Source: Oceanimonas doudoroffii (GTDB lineage: Bacteria; Pseudomonadota; Gammaproteobacteria; Enterobacterales; Aeromonadaceae). Taken from it: 64,000 bases of DNA. The stretch's first letter is position 1; the number at the start of each line of letters is the position of its first letter. The stretch lies in assembly GCF_002242685.1 (NCBI RefSeq), contig NZ_NBIM01000001.1:682001-746000 (forward strand). The letters run 5' to 3'. The position numbers were made by a program, and so were the translations under genes. Shown one piece after another: positions 44,187 to 52,603 of the stretch. Below the pieces are notes generated by a model. That model saw only the letters and a list, made by a program, of their open reading frames with translations, did no database searches and was not told where the DNA came from.

Positions 44187-46157
44187 TCAATCTAATGACG
44201 CGCCAGAAACCTCTACATGTTCATGTACCCGTTCAGGCAGTTTCTCGGTACTAAATAAGGCCAGTCTTTGTCCGGCTCGAGTCATTGCGACATAAAGTTT
44301 TCTAAGGGATTCTTGTTGAGCGAGCTCTCTTTCAGTATCATCTAAATCAATATTCTTGGCTTGATTCATCAGCTCACCTGCCCCAAGAACGAATGTCACT
44401 CCTGATTCCATTCCTGTACAGCTGTTAATACTCATAAGACGGATTTTCCCACCAATATTATCTTTAATGTCTTTCCAGTCATTGCAGTTAACCACAGTTC
44501 CTTTACCTAGAGTGTTCTCAATATCGCGTTTAAGGCTCCAAGGACTATAGCTACCACTGCAAAGCACCATGATTTGCTGAAGAGGTATATCGTCGGATCT
44601 ACAACATTCACTTAACTCATTTAAAAAACGTGTCTTTTCATCTTGAAGAGTATGACTATAGATTATCTGAGGTTTTACCCCTCTCTCCATTTTTTCTAAA
44701 TCCGGCTTTACAAAATCATCAGCATCATCTTCAATACCTTCGATCAATGTATTCGCAGCAACCATAATTTCATAAGTGGTGCGATATGAATAATTGAGCC
44801 GTTTTGTTCGCCCTCGAACATTGAAACCAACACTTTTCCAGCTCAATCGACTCTTTAGAAAGCCTTGGTTAGGGTCCGCACACAGAAATATTGCACCATT
44901 TGAAATTAACGACATCTTAACTAGTTGGAGCCAAGAAGGCGCAAAGAACTGAGCCTCATCGACCAAAATATGATCAAACTTTTCCAACCCAGTGGTATCT
45001 TCGAGTAAAGCTAAGTCCTTAACATAAAGGCTTGGTAAATATCCTTTAGGACTAGACATTGCCTGAACTACCATCTCGTAGAGTTTCCAAATATGCACAC
45101 GCTGCGACTTCTGAAGAGCAAAGCCTCTGCCTTGACGCTCATACTCTAAATATTCATTCTCATCTTTTATCAGATATTCATTGATGTACTCTAACTCAGA
45201 CCAGATCTGCCCATCAGTTAACTTCAATTGAGTGTAGCTCTCATTGATATCACAAAGGATTTGGGCACGAAGGGGCTCTACAGCTTTGTCGCCAAATAAT
45301 GGGGTGAGCCTACAATTGTTAGAAACTTTCTTCTGTTGATTGAGAGCAAATTGATGAAATGTCTCGATCTTCAGGTTCGAAGGGGCTCCGCCTAACCACT
45401 CTTCAAATCTATGCTTAATATCTGAAGTGACCGGCTTGTTATGAATAACGAGTAATGCTTTCTTATCGGGATGCTTTTTACAAAATGCTATAGCACGATT
45501 TATCAAGATCAATGTTTTCCCACTACCAGCAACCCCATTAATAAGTCTTACAGAGAAATCATCTTGACGTTCTTCGCTAGAATCAACTTGTTCAAGCATG
45601 TCAAAACGAGTTGCCAATTCTTGATCATAATCTAAGAAAAACTGTTGTAGACTAGCTCTATTATCTACTCTTGAAACGCTCCTCCTCGTCGTACATTGCG
45701 AATGGATTGCTGACTCAGGGAAAATTGTCTTTTTTACCCAGTTGTACTGTTCAAGCGGAGACTCTGTCAAAAGGTCAACAATATTCTTCTCACCGTCTAT
45801 GTAAAAGCCCTTTTGGTCGAGGATATGGATGAATCTATCAGCCTGTTCCTCACTTGTTGCCTTGTGTTTCAAATCTTCTTCAACTACAGCAAGATACTTG
45901 ATTGGTTGATATCCCTTAGACAGTAAAGCTGAATTGAATCGCCTCCATTTAGCAAGCTCAGTTTCATTTGGCCACTTTTCGTGCCAACCAATCATCAACC
46001 AACTTTTACAAGGCCCTTCCAGTACGATTGATGCAATTTTTGATTCATCCAGTAATGGTTCTCGGACAATGAATTCGTCTGACAATCTACTTAGAACTTT
46101 TTTAAAATGCCTTCTAACCTTACGATCTAAGCCCGTAATTGATTCCATCTGTGCCAT
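44187..46157 (-). CDS. UvrD-like SF1 helicase (accessory island)
   Basis: 656 residues. An N-terminal region of about 200 residues without a recognised domain is followed by Walker A GVAGSGKT (208-215), DEAQ (400-403), SYRTTYEI and the C-terminal LYVAMTRAGQRL, the SF1A layout of UvrD-like DNA helicases. AT-rich and unlike the backbone. It starts nine bases after the stop of the other helicase gene, so both are one operon. Paired helicases in accessory DNA often act against phage or plasmids; that is inference. Confidence 0.8.
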   Translation of the reverse strand: MAQMESITGLDRKVRRHFKKVLSRLSDEFIVREPLLDESKIASIVLEGPCKSWLMIGWHEKWPNETELAKWRRFNSALLSKGYQPIKYLAVVEEDLKHKATSEEQADRFIHILDQKGFYIDGEKNIVDLLTESPLEQYNWVKKTIFPESAIHSQCTTRRSVSRVDNRASLQQFFLDYDQELATRFDMLEQVDSSEERQDDFSVRLINGVAGSGKTLILINRAIAFCKKHPDKKALLVIHNKPVTSDIKHRFEEWLGGAPSNLKIETFHQFALNQQKKVSNNCRLTPLFGDKAVEPLRAQILCDINESYTQLKLTDGQIWSELEYINEYLIKDENEYLEYERQGRGFALQKSQRVHIWKLYEMVVQAMSSPKGYLPSLYVKDLALLEDTTGLEKFDHILVDEAQFFAPSWLQLVKMSLISNGAIFLCADPNQGFLKSRLSWKSVGFNVRGRTKRLNYSYRTTYEIMVAANTLIEGIEDDADDFVKPDLEKMERGVKPQIIYSHTLQDEKTRFLNELSECCRSDDIPLQQIMVLCSGSYSPWSLKRDIENTLGKGTVVNCNDWKDIKDNIGGKIRLMSINSCTGMESGVTFVLGAGELMNQAKNIDLDDTERELAQQESLRKLYVAMTRAGQRLALFSTEKLPERVHEHVEVSGASLD

Positions 46158-46165
46158 AACATTTC

Positions 46166-47896
46166 CTAATTATTATATTTATATCCTGAGTTAATCAAAG
46201 AACGATATTCCTCAACTCTTTTGAGTAAGCTCTCGTCATTTGACTCTTGGAGAAAAGAACTGGAGATCTCAGGACCAACTAATATCAGTTTTGTTTGTGG
46301 ACGAGTGATCGCTACATTTAAACGTTCAGCTTGAAAAAAGAACTCAGCGATAGCACTTATATACTGAGGATCTGTAGAACAAAGAGAAATAATGATCATT
46401 TCTCTTTCTTGCCCCTGCATTCTTTCAACTGTATCAGTAACAATAGTCTCCGAAGAAAAAATACCTTTCCTATCTGCTAGTCGAGATTTCAAAGCTTTAG
46501 CATGGCTCCTAAATGGCGTTACTACACCTATCTCACCAGCACTCAATCCTGATTCAATTGCAGTTTCAATAAGTTCAACTACAAGTTCAGCTTCAAGCCT
46601 ATTAACATTTCGCGCATTTATTGCGGGAGACTTAATAAACACAAAGGGAGATTCAGTAGATAAGACTTCAGCATACTTTTGAGGCTGATTAGGCAGATTG
46701 AAAGTGCGTGTAGCATTGGGGCCAGCCGAGACTAAACGCCCAGAATAATAAATTTGACTAGGCCAGCTAGATAGCGCGTGACACATACGGTATGTTTGAC
46801 TAAGCATCACTGAAACATCAGGGTTACCAGATATCATCCGCGAAAAGATGGAGCAATCATCCAGAACAGAGGCCGAAAGTACTACTGGAGGTAATTGCTT
46901 GTGGTCACCAACAAATATAAATCGCTTCGCCTTTCTCATTGCCATAATTGCTAATGGAAGAGTGATTTGACTTGCTTCATCGAAAATGACTGTATCGAAG
47001 TCATATTGCTCTAACCTTGCACTACACGTTGCAAAAGGAGTTGCACCAATTACGTACCCAGAATCCGGTTTGTTCTCCCAATCATCGCCATATTCAAAAT
47101 GCTTAACACTCTTATCAAGGCCCTTAGTACAACCTCTTGCTCCAACTTTGATCACTGGAACGTTTTCACCAGCAATCTTATTAAGGGCATTGTTTATTGC
47201 CATGTGAGTATGTGACGTCATAAATACTCGTTGACCTTGCTCTACCAATAACTTTGCAATCAGACTGATTACTTTCGTTTTTCCGGTCCCGGGAGGCCCT
47301 TGTATACAAGCTAGGTACTTAGCGGCAACAGCTTTACCCACAGCATCCGCTTGAAGCTCATTTAAACCACACTTTTCGGCAAAGTCAGCGGCTTCATCGT
47401 AATCATCTTCAAAGATCAAACCTGTATCCAACTTATCTGCCAGCAACGGTAGTACTATTTCCCTACCTCGCTTGGATTCAGCTATTTCATCCAATGCTTT
47501 ATCATAAAATGGTTTTAGATCCATCGTGTCTGGATCAGCATAACAACCGGAACTAATCTCCTGAAGCATTTCATCATCTATTTGATGAACTCGAACCAAC
47601 CACTCATCTTCATTTTCTGCTTCGATGGTACCTTGCTGTACATGCCTCTTTCTGCTCGGCTCCCCCAAATGAAGGCATATCATGTCCCCTTCACGAAATC
47701 TCGACTCATTTTGGCCCAAAGTAACAAACAGGTGATTTTTACCTTCTTTTCGGACATAACGAATTTGTTGAGACTCACCTTTTGTAAGTTTTTGGGTGAG
47801 CGGTTTCTCCCAGACTTCATACAGCTTTTCATAGTTTGCTCTATGTTCATCTTCAACAAACTTTCTCAAATCAGTTAGAACACTTCGTAATTCCAT
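46166..47896 (-). CDS. DNA2/Upf1-like SF1B helicase (accessory island)
   Basis: 576 residues from the ATG at 47896; a TTG at 47923 after AAAGG would add nine. Walker A GPPGTGKT (200-207), Walker B FDEAS, GDHKQLPPVV and LNVAITRP place it with Upf1/Dna2/IGHMBP2-type helicases that move 5' to 3' on single strands. The N-terminal 180 residues may be an OB/RNA-binding part. First gene of a two-helicase operon with no nuclease domain in either protein. Confidence 0.8.
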   Translation of the reverse strand: MELRSVLTDLRKFVEDEHRANYEKLYEVWEKPLTQKLTKGESQQIRYVRKEGKNHLFVTLGQNESRFREGDMICLHLGEPSRKRHVQQGTIEAENEDEWLVRVHQIDDEMLQEISSGCYADPDTMDLKPFYDKALDEIAESKRGREIVLPLLADKLDTGLIFEDDYDEAADFAEKCGLNELQADAVGKAVAAKYLACIQGPPGTGKTKVISLIAKLLVEQGQRVFMTSHTHMAINNALNKIAGENVPVIKVGARGCTKGLDKSVKHFEYGDDWENKPDSGYVIGATPFATCSARLEQYDFDTVIFDEASQITLPLAIMAMRKAKRFIFVGDHKQLPPVVLSASVLDDCSIFSRMISGNPDVSVMLSQTYRMCHALSSWPSQIYYSGRLVSAGPNATRTFNLPNQPQKYAEVLSTESPFVFIKSPAINARNVNRLEAELVVELIETAIESGLSAGEIGVVTPFRSHAKALKSRLADRKGIFSSETIVTDTVERMQGQEREMIIISLCSTDPQYISAIAEFFFQAERLNVAITRPQTKLILVGPEISSSFLQESNDESLLKRVEEYRSLINSGYKYNN

Positions 47897-48061
47897 TTTT
47901 TTACTCAAAAGTGATTTAAACAAAACCTTTCATCAGAAAGTGAAATAAAATCAATAGCAACAATAAGTTAAGAGCAACATTAAATTTGGGGCTTTCATAA
48001 AGTCAAACAGAGTATTACGAAAGTGTTATGTAAAACAGGTTTAAACAAGGTAACTACTAGC

Positions 48062-48286
48062 TTAATGAGGCAAAAAAGTTTCAGCCAGAAAAACACTGCC
48101 ATCGAGAAAGAATGATCCTTCAATCTGCTCTCCTTCGGCTTTATAACTTGCGCGAGGATCTAGTTGCTCATGCTCTAAACAGCTTTTAAGTATTTCCTCA
48201 AATGCATAGCCCCTTTTTCGGTACCATGTGGGAGGTGCATCATCAGTCGGTTCAAGCCATTTTTTATATTGTTCTCTGAAATCCAT
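48062..48286 (-). pseudogene. truncated restriction endonuclease-like gene
   Basis: 74 codons. RGYAFEEILKSCLEHEQLDP and YKAEGEQIEGSFFLDGSVFLAE match the start of small PD-(D/E)xK restriction endonuclease-like proteins, whose next residues normally include the catalytic Lys. Here it ends TFLPH and stops, so the active site is cut off. It starts 27 bases inside the cassette boundary at 48319, so it was a cassette gene cut by whatever brought the helicases. Confidence 0.6.
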
Positions 48287-48312
48287 AACCCTTCATGCTT
48301 TCTCTAATGACT

Positions 48313-48384
48313 GCCTAACGCCGCGCTCTGCGGAAATTTAGGAGCGCCAGCGAGTAAATTTTCCGTAGCAGCGCTTTGTTAAGC
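48313..48384 (-). repeat. attC site of the three-gene cassette
   Basis: 72 bases between GCCTAAC (48313-48319) and GTTAAGC (48378-48384), with inner complementary parts (GCCGCGCT with AGCAGCGC; GGAAATTTA with TAAATTTTCC). Both cores fit RYYYAAC and GTTRRRY. Its minus-strand core GCTTAAC is the exact complement of GTTAAGC at the far end of the cassette (50089-50083). Confidence 0.85.
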
Positions 48385-48386
48385 GT

Positions 48387-48992
48387 TTACTTTCCGTCAT
48401 CCCATGAATTCAAAAAATCTGCAAGAACATCACCGTGACATGCGTGCGGTTTACAAAAGCAGCCCAATCGCTTTCCTGCCAATTTATACACTTCTGATTT
48501 TTCTTTATTTGGAAACTTTTCGTAATCGAAGTCATACTTAAATTTTCGAATAACTTCTTCGCGATCATCACCTTCTTCATACATTGAATAAGGATTACCC
48601 CAGTATGATCCTCTCCCGATATACTCATAGTTTGGCGTACTTTTTTTTGCTTGGTATTCAGTGTCTATTTTTATATTTATAACGCGCGTTATTGAAATAT
48701 TCACGACCCGCATGGGCAACCCGACAGATCGCAACCTTTGAGTTTCCATCGGAAATTCTTCACCATCATCAAAAACTATCGCGTGGGTTATATTTTCATT
48801 TTGCCAATCAAAAAGTTCTTTACTTTGTATTTCATCAGGCCGCTCATCACAGAATTTCTGAACGAACCCGTTGGGATCGGCAGGACATACCAAAGAAACC
48901 TTGTCTAAGCTCGAAATTATTTTTCCTACTTTCCGAGAGAACTTCGAGTAGCAATTAAAGGCCTTCGGATAAAGAATTAGAACAATAGCCAT
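48387..48992 (-). CDS. DUF4326-containing protein, cassette gene
   Basis: 201 residues. C-terminal DUF4326 signature: YIGRGSYWGNPYSM near 125 and LGCFCKPHACHGDVLADFLN near the end. The N-terminal 90 residues are a separate alpha/beta part (ILYPKAFNCYSKFS, HAIVFDDGEE). Starts overlapping the DUF488 stop (TGATG). DUF4326 is common in phage and mobile DNA; function unknown. The attC starts directly after its stop. Confidence 0.8.
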   Translation of the reverse strand: MAIVLILYPKAFNCYSKFSRKVGKIISSLDKVSLVCPADPNGFVQKFCDERPDEIQSKELFDWQNENITHAIVFDDGEEFPMETQRLRSVGLPMRVVNISITRVINIKIDTEYQAKKSTPNYEYIGRGSYWGNPYSMYEEGDDREEVIRKFKYDFDYEKFPNKEKSEVYKLAGKRLGCFCKPHACHGDVLADFLNSWDDGK

Positions 48993-49432
48993 CAGTATAA
49001 ATGCTTCACTTTGAGGTTTAGATTTGAATGTTCATTAAGGTACTCGACAACTAGCCTTCTGTGGCAAAAATGTGGTTCATGCTCGCTGCATAGCAAGCAC
49101 CCATGATCTAGCAATTCTGACTTAATCGATTTCTCAATATTTCGCTGCGCCATAAGATTTAGAAACTTATCCTCGTAAACGTTCCAAGGCATTTCCCCTT
49201 TTTTGTACGCATTTAAAATATCTTTAGTTGGCGCAAGCTCTGGTGAATGAATATATTCAGCCCCGCACAGCTCTTTCAGAAAGAACTTAAGATCGTCTTT
49301 TTTTGCGAAACCTGCTAATTGCGATACATTATTTAAGCGAACATCGACAAGTGTTTTAACACCAGAAACCCTCAGAAATTTAAAAAATTTTTCAGCATTT
49401 TTTTGAGTAAATCCGATAGTATAAATATCCAT
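48992..49432 (-). CDS. DUF488 family protein, cassette gene
   Basis: 146 residues. IYTIGFTQKNAEKF start, VDVRLNNVSQ, and the signature CLLCSEHEPHFCHRRLVVEYL. DUF488 proteins are often beside DNA-modification or conflict genes; catalytic role unknown. Middle gene of the three-gene cassette, seven bases after the DuOB-like gene and overlapping the next. Confidence 0.85.
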   Translation of the reverse strand: MDIYTIGFTQKNAEKFFKFLRVSGVKTLVDVRLNNVSQLAGFAKKDDLKFFLKELCGAEYIHSPELAPTKDILNAYKKGEMPWNVYEDKFLNLMAQRNIEKSIKSELLDHGCLLCSEHEPHFCHRRLVVEYLNEHSNLNLKVKHLY

Positions 49433-49439
49433 TACAACC

Positions 49440-50054
49440 TCAGAAAACTGTGGCTACAAGCTTGTAGCAATACCCTTGATACTCTTCCCCAAGGCTTATA
49501 CAAAGAATTTGGTTAACTTCGCGATTATCTCTTACTATTTCGTCAAATTTTGGATCAGTCACAGCTAGATCATACGCGATCCCGTTATAAGTAAAAGATG
49601 CTCTCCTCTTACCGTCGTCTGTATTATAGAGGATAAGCCCTTCCACTTGAACGAGGTAAAGCGATTGAGGAACATTATAAAATCCAGAAGTAATTAGAGC
49701 ATGCTGTACTCTATTATCCTGCCCCCATATGTCAACAGGTTGGTCAAGATAGTTGGGCAGATCCCCTAGTCCAATAGAATAGTTTTGCTGCCACAGGTTG
49801 CCGTCTATCAGATAATTTTCCGGCTGATGTGGAAGCGGAACATGTTGTGAGAATCCCATTCGGATTTTTTGAAGTGGTTTTACTCCATACGTACCGTATG
49901 GATTTTGATATTTTGCTTGCTCATGACTTAACTCGGCACCTTGTGCATTGGACACAGGTCTAATCCATCTGCCGGTATTCATACACTTGCCAGCCACGCA
50001 ATGCTGTCCATGCTTAACTGAGTTTGCCAGTATAACTATTTCTGTTTGGCTCAT
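49440..50054 (-). CDS. dual OB-like domain protein, first cassette gene
   Basis: 204 residues. Starts EIVILANSVKHGQHCVAGKCMNTGRWIRPVS-like (two blocks joined), a pattern I associate with the dual OB-containing (DuOB) family often encoded with DUF488 proteins. Beta-rich, likely cytoplasmic and nucleic acid- or nucleotide-binding. First in the cassette, 29 bases from the attI-cassette junction, so it would be read from the integron promoter. Confidence 0.6.
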   Translation of the reverse strand: MSQTEIVILANSVKHGQHCVAGKCMNTGRWIRPVSNAQGAELSHEQAKYQNPYGTYGVKPLQKIRMGFSQHVPLPHQPENYLIDGNLWQQNYSIGLGDLPNYLDQPVDIWGQDNRVQHALITSGFYNVPQSLYLVQVEGLILYNTDDGKRRASFTYNGIAYDLAVTDPKFDEIVRDNREVNQILCISLGEEYQGYCYKLVATVF

Positions 50055-50082
50055 ACATTATCCTTGCTACGTGCACCTTGGC

Positions 50083-50354
50083 GCTTAACATTTTAATAGT
50101 GAGCGTGCTCATATATGTTCAGACACCCACTCTCAGTAAACTTTATAAAATCCTGATTATACAATCATTTTATCTCTTTTAGAGTAATTACTCCATGATC
50201 AAACTAAGCATGCTCAATATCTACACAGCTTTGCTCGTTATCTTCGTCACCGCGATATAATTCATTGATTTTAATGACCTTTAGTCCATCTTGCTGCTGT
50301 ACACGAGCACGCTCTGTTGATAACGCGCATGCAAATCTCACAGACCGCAATATA
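50083..50354. other. integron attI region with candidate cassette promoter
   Basis: Between the first cassette (junction at GTTAAGC, 50089-50083 minus strand) and intI. On the minus strand a perfect TATAAT (50161-50156) about 70 bases before the junction could be the cassette promoter Pc, though the -35 is weak. AT-rich; no gene in 50055-50392. Confidence 0.55.
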
Positions 50355-50370
50355 CTGTATACTTATACAG
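50355..50370 (+). promoter_or_regulatory. LexA box of intI
   Basis: CTGTATACTTATACAG matches the SOS box CTG-N10-CAG with the AT-rich centre. It lies 23 bases before the integrase start and overlaps -10-like TATACT, as known for integron integrases under SOS control. Confidence 0.9.
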
Positions 50371-50392
50371 TTAACATGGGGTGGGTAACAGC

Positions 50393-51368
50393 ATGGCTAC
50401 CAGTCCGTTTTTGAATCGCATTCGCCGGGAGCTGCGCCTGGGTGGCTACAGCTTGCGCACCGAAAAAACCTACCTGCACTGGATCAAACGGTTTATTCGC
50501 TTTCATCGATTGCGACATCCAGCCGACATGGGTGCACCGGAGGTGCGCAACTTTCTTACCTGGCTGGCCGCCGATTGTCATGTTGCCGTCAACACGCAGA
50601 AAACCGCTCTCAATGCCCTGGCATTTATGTATCACAAGGTACTGAACATCGAGCTTGGCGAGCTGGATTTTCACCATGCCACTCAGTATCGCCGCCTTCC
50701 CGTGGTGCTTACTCAGGCTGAAGTCGCCTTAATCCTCAAACAACTGGATGAACGCAACCGGCTGATCTTTTCATTGCTGTATGGCAGCGGCCTCAGAATC
50801 ACCGAATGCCTGCGGCTCAGAGTGCAGGACATTGGCTCTAACGACGGCTCTGTTACCGTGCGTAATGGCAAGGGCAACAAAGACAGAAAGAGCATGTTAA
50901 GCCAGCAGCTTCACGGCATGCTGCACCGGCAGATAGAAAGTGCCTTGTCGATTCAACAAGCAGATAACCTGAAAGGTGTTGGCCCGTCACTGCCTTACGC
51001 CATTGGCAAAAAATACCCCAATGCCTATCGTCAACCGGCCTGGATGTTTGTTTTCCCATCCGTCAGCCTGTGCAAACATCCCGTTACCGGCGTAGTTTGC
51101 CGTCATCACCTGCATGACTCGGTGCCTCGCAGGGCGCTTAAAGCGGCAGTTCGTCAGTCCGGCATCTGCAACAAGCGCATCAGTTGCCATATTTCGCCAT
51201 TCCTTTGCCACGCATTTGCTTGAAAGCGGCCGCGATATCAGAACGGTACAGGAGCTGCTTGGCCACAGCGATGTGCGTACCACTCAGATTTACACCCATG
51301 TGATCGGTCAGCACTTTGCCGGCACACACAGCCCGCTCGACTTTCTTGCCAGTGCAGATAAACAGTAA
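50393..51368 (+). pseudogene. intI: integron integrase IntI, frameshifted
   Basis: Two frames together give a full-length integron integrase. The first (from 50393) has the SAM-like DNA-binding domain, the RITECLRLRVQDI box-I Arg and the IntI-specific insertion (LPYAIGKKYPNAYRQPAWMFVFP). At about 51191 two bases are missing in what should be [14 protein letters not shown], right at the catalytic His-x-x-Arg motif. The second frame supplies [37 protein letters not shown] in two blocks, with the catalytic Tyr. As read, the enzyme is dead. Flanked by the LexA box and the shared terminator at 51496. Confidence 0.88.
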
Positions 51369-51495
51369 CCAGATACACACTCCGAACGGCATCCACGCTA
51401 CCGCCGGACCTTGCAGGCGATCATCCTGATTGCAGCTCTGTAAATTTGCGACCTATTTTGACGCGCTGGCAGATTATTTCAATTGAGACCCATAC

Positions 51496-51524
51496 AAAAA
51501 CGGCCCGCACTGCGGGCCGTTTTT
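51496..51524. terminator. bidirectional terminator intI/frnE
   Basis: AAAAACGGCCCGCA and TGCGGGCCGTTTTT form a perfect stem with A and T ends between convergent genes. Confidence 0.9.
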
Positions 51525-51539
51525 GGATAACGAGCGTAT

Positions 51540-52187
51540 TCAGGCGAATTCGGCGCCAATCTCTTGCAGTGCCTGCACCAGGGCATCGGGCTCCTGGGCG
51601 CCGGCAATCAGATACTGGCTATTGATAATAAAGGCGGGCACGGAAGTTACCCCGGCCTGCCGGTAAGTGGCTTCTTCTTCCCGCACCAGGTCGGCGTATT
51701 GATCCGAGTCCAGCACCTGTTTGGCTTTTGCCGGGTCCAGCCCCAGTGCTTGCACGCAACTCAGCAGCACGGTGTGATCAGACACATCCATCGCCTTGCC
51801 AAAATACACCTCGAACAGGGCTTGTTTCATGGCGGTTTGTCGGCCCCACTCCCCTGCCCACTTCACCAGCCGGTGGGCATCAAAGGTATTGCAGGTTAGC
51901 CGTTCCTGTATTTTTGCGAAGTTGAGGCCAAGCGCGGTGGCTATAGCCTGCATGCGCTGCTGGTTGTCGTGCATCTCCTGCTCGCTGCGGCCGTATTTTC
52001 TGGCCAGGGCAGGCAAAATGGGCTCCCCTTGCCCGGTGTGATCCGGGTTCAGTTCAAATGCCTTCCACTGCACGCTGAATTCATACGCGGGCGCCAGCCG
52101 TTCCATGGCCTTCGCCAGCCGGGCATAGCCAATGGCACACCAGGGGCAGGCAATATCGGAAACAATATCTATTCGTATCTTTTTCAT
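51540..52187 (-). CDS. DsbA-family oxidoreductase (FrnE-like)
   Basis: 215 residues without signal peptide. Active-site C14-P-W-C17, cis-Pro loop TSVPAFIIN and the long helical insertion of the FrnE/2-hydroxychromene isomerase class. Likely a cytoplasmic thiol oxidoreductase, linked to oxidative stress in other bacteria. The DUF503 gene ends seven bases upstream on the same strand. Confidence 0.88.
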   Translation of the reverse strand: MKKIRIDIVSDIACPWCAIGYARLAKAMERLAPAYEFSVQWKAFELNPDHTGQGEPILPALARKYGRSEQEMHDNQQRMQAIATALGLNFAKIQERLTCNTFDAHRLVKWAGEWGRQTAMKQALFEVYFGKAMDVSDHTVLLSCVQALGLDPAKAKQVLDSDQYADLVREEEATYRQAGVTSVPAFIINSQYLIAGAQEPDALVQALQEIGAEFA

Positions 52188-52194
52188 AAGGCTC

Positions 52195-52476
52195 CTACAG
52201 GAATTCGCGGGTAACGCTGATGATGCGCGCTTCCACGGTGCACTTTATCTTGTCTTCAATGCGGCTACACAGCGATTCCACCTCCCGGCGTGAGGCCGCC
52301 ACCACCACAAATGACCATTCACTGGCATCGTGACTGTTGTGTTCGCCACTCTCGCACACGGCCACCGCCGGGTTGCGCCCGAACCGTTCGTGCATGCCTC
52401 CCATGCGCTGGCGTTTTTCCTTTAACGAGCCACAGCCCGGCAGAGAAAAGGTGATGCTCAGCAAGCCGATATGCAT
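52195..52476 (-). CDS. DUF503 family protein
   Basis: 93 residues. SLKEKRQRMGGMHERFGR and VAVCESGEHNSHDASEWSFV-like segments fit DUF503 (YlxP-type) small proteins of unknown function. Likely cotranscribed with the FrnE-like gene. Confidence 0.8.
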   Translation of the reverse strand: MHIGLLSITFSLPGCGSLKEKRQRMGGMHERFGRNPAVAVCESGEHNSHDASEWSFVVVAASRREVESLCSRIEDKIKCTVEARIISVTREFL

Positions 52477-52603
52477 GTCGTCCTCCTTGCCGGCGGAGTT
52501 ACAGGGCCAGACAAGGATAGTGTTTCACGTCCCGGTCAGCAGCGCGAACGACTTTATGCAGGACACCGGCCCGCTATATGGGCCGGTGTGTTTCAAGGTA
52601 GCA

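Noticed and set aside
42844..50400. CRISPR array or phage att site in the AT-rich island.
   Set aside because: No regularly spaced direct repeats; the repeats seen are attC-type foldable sites and the recombinase has the integron-specific insertion.
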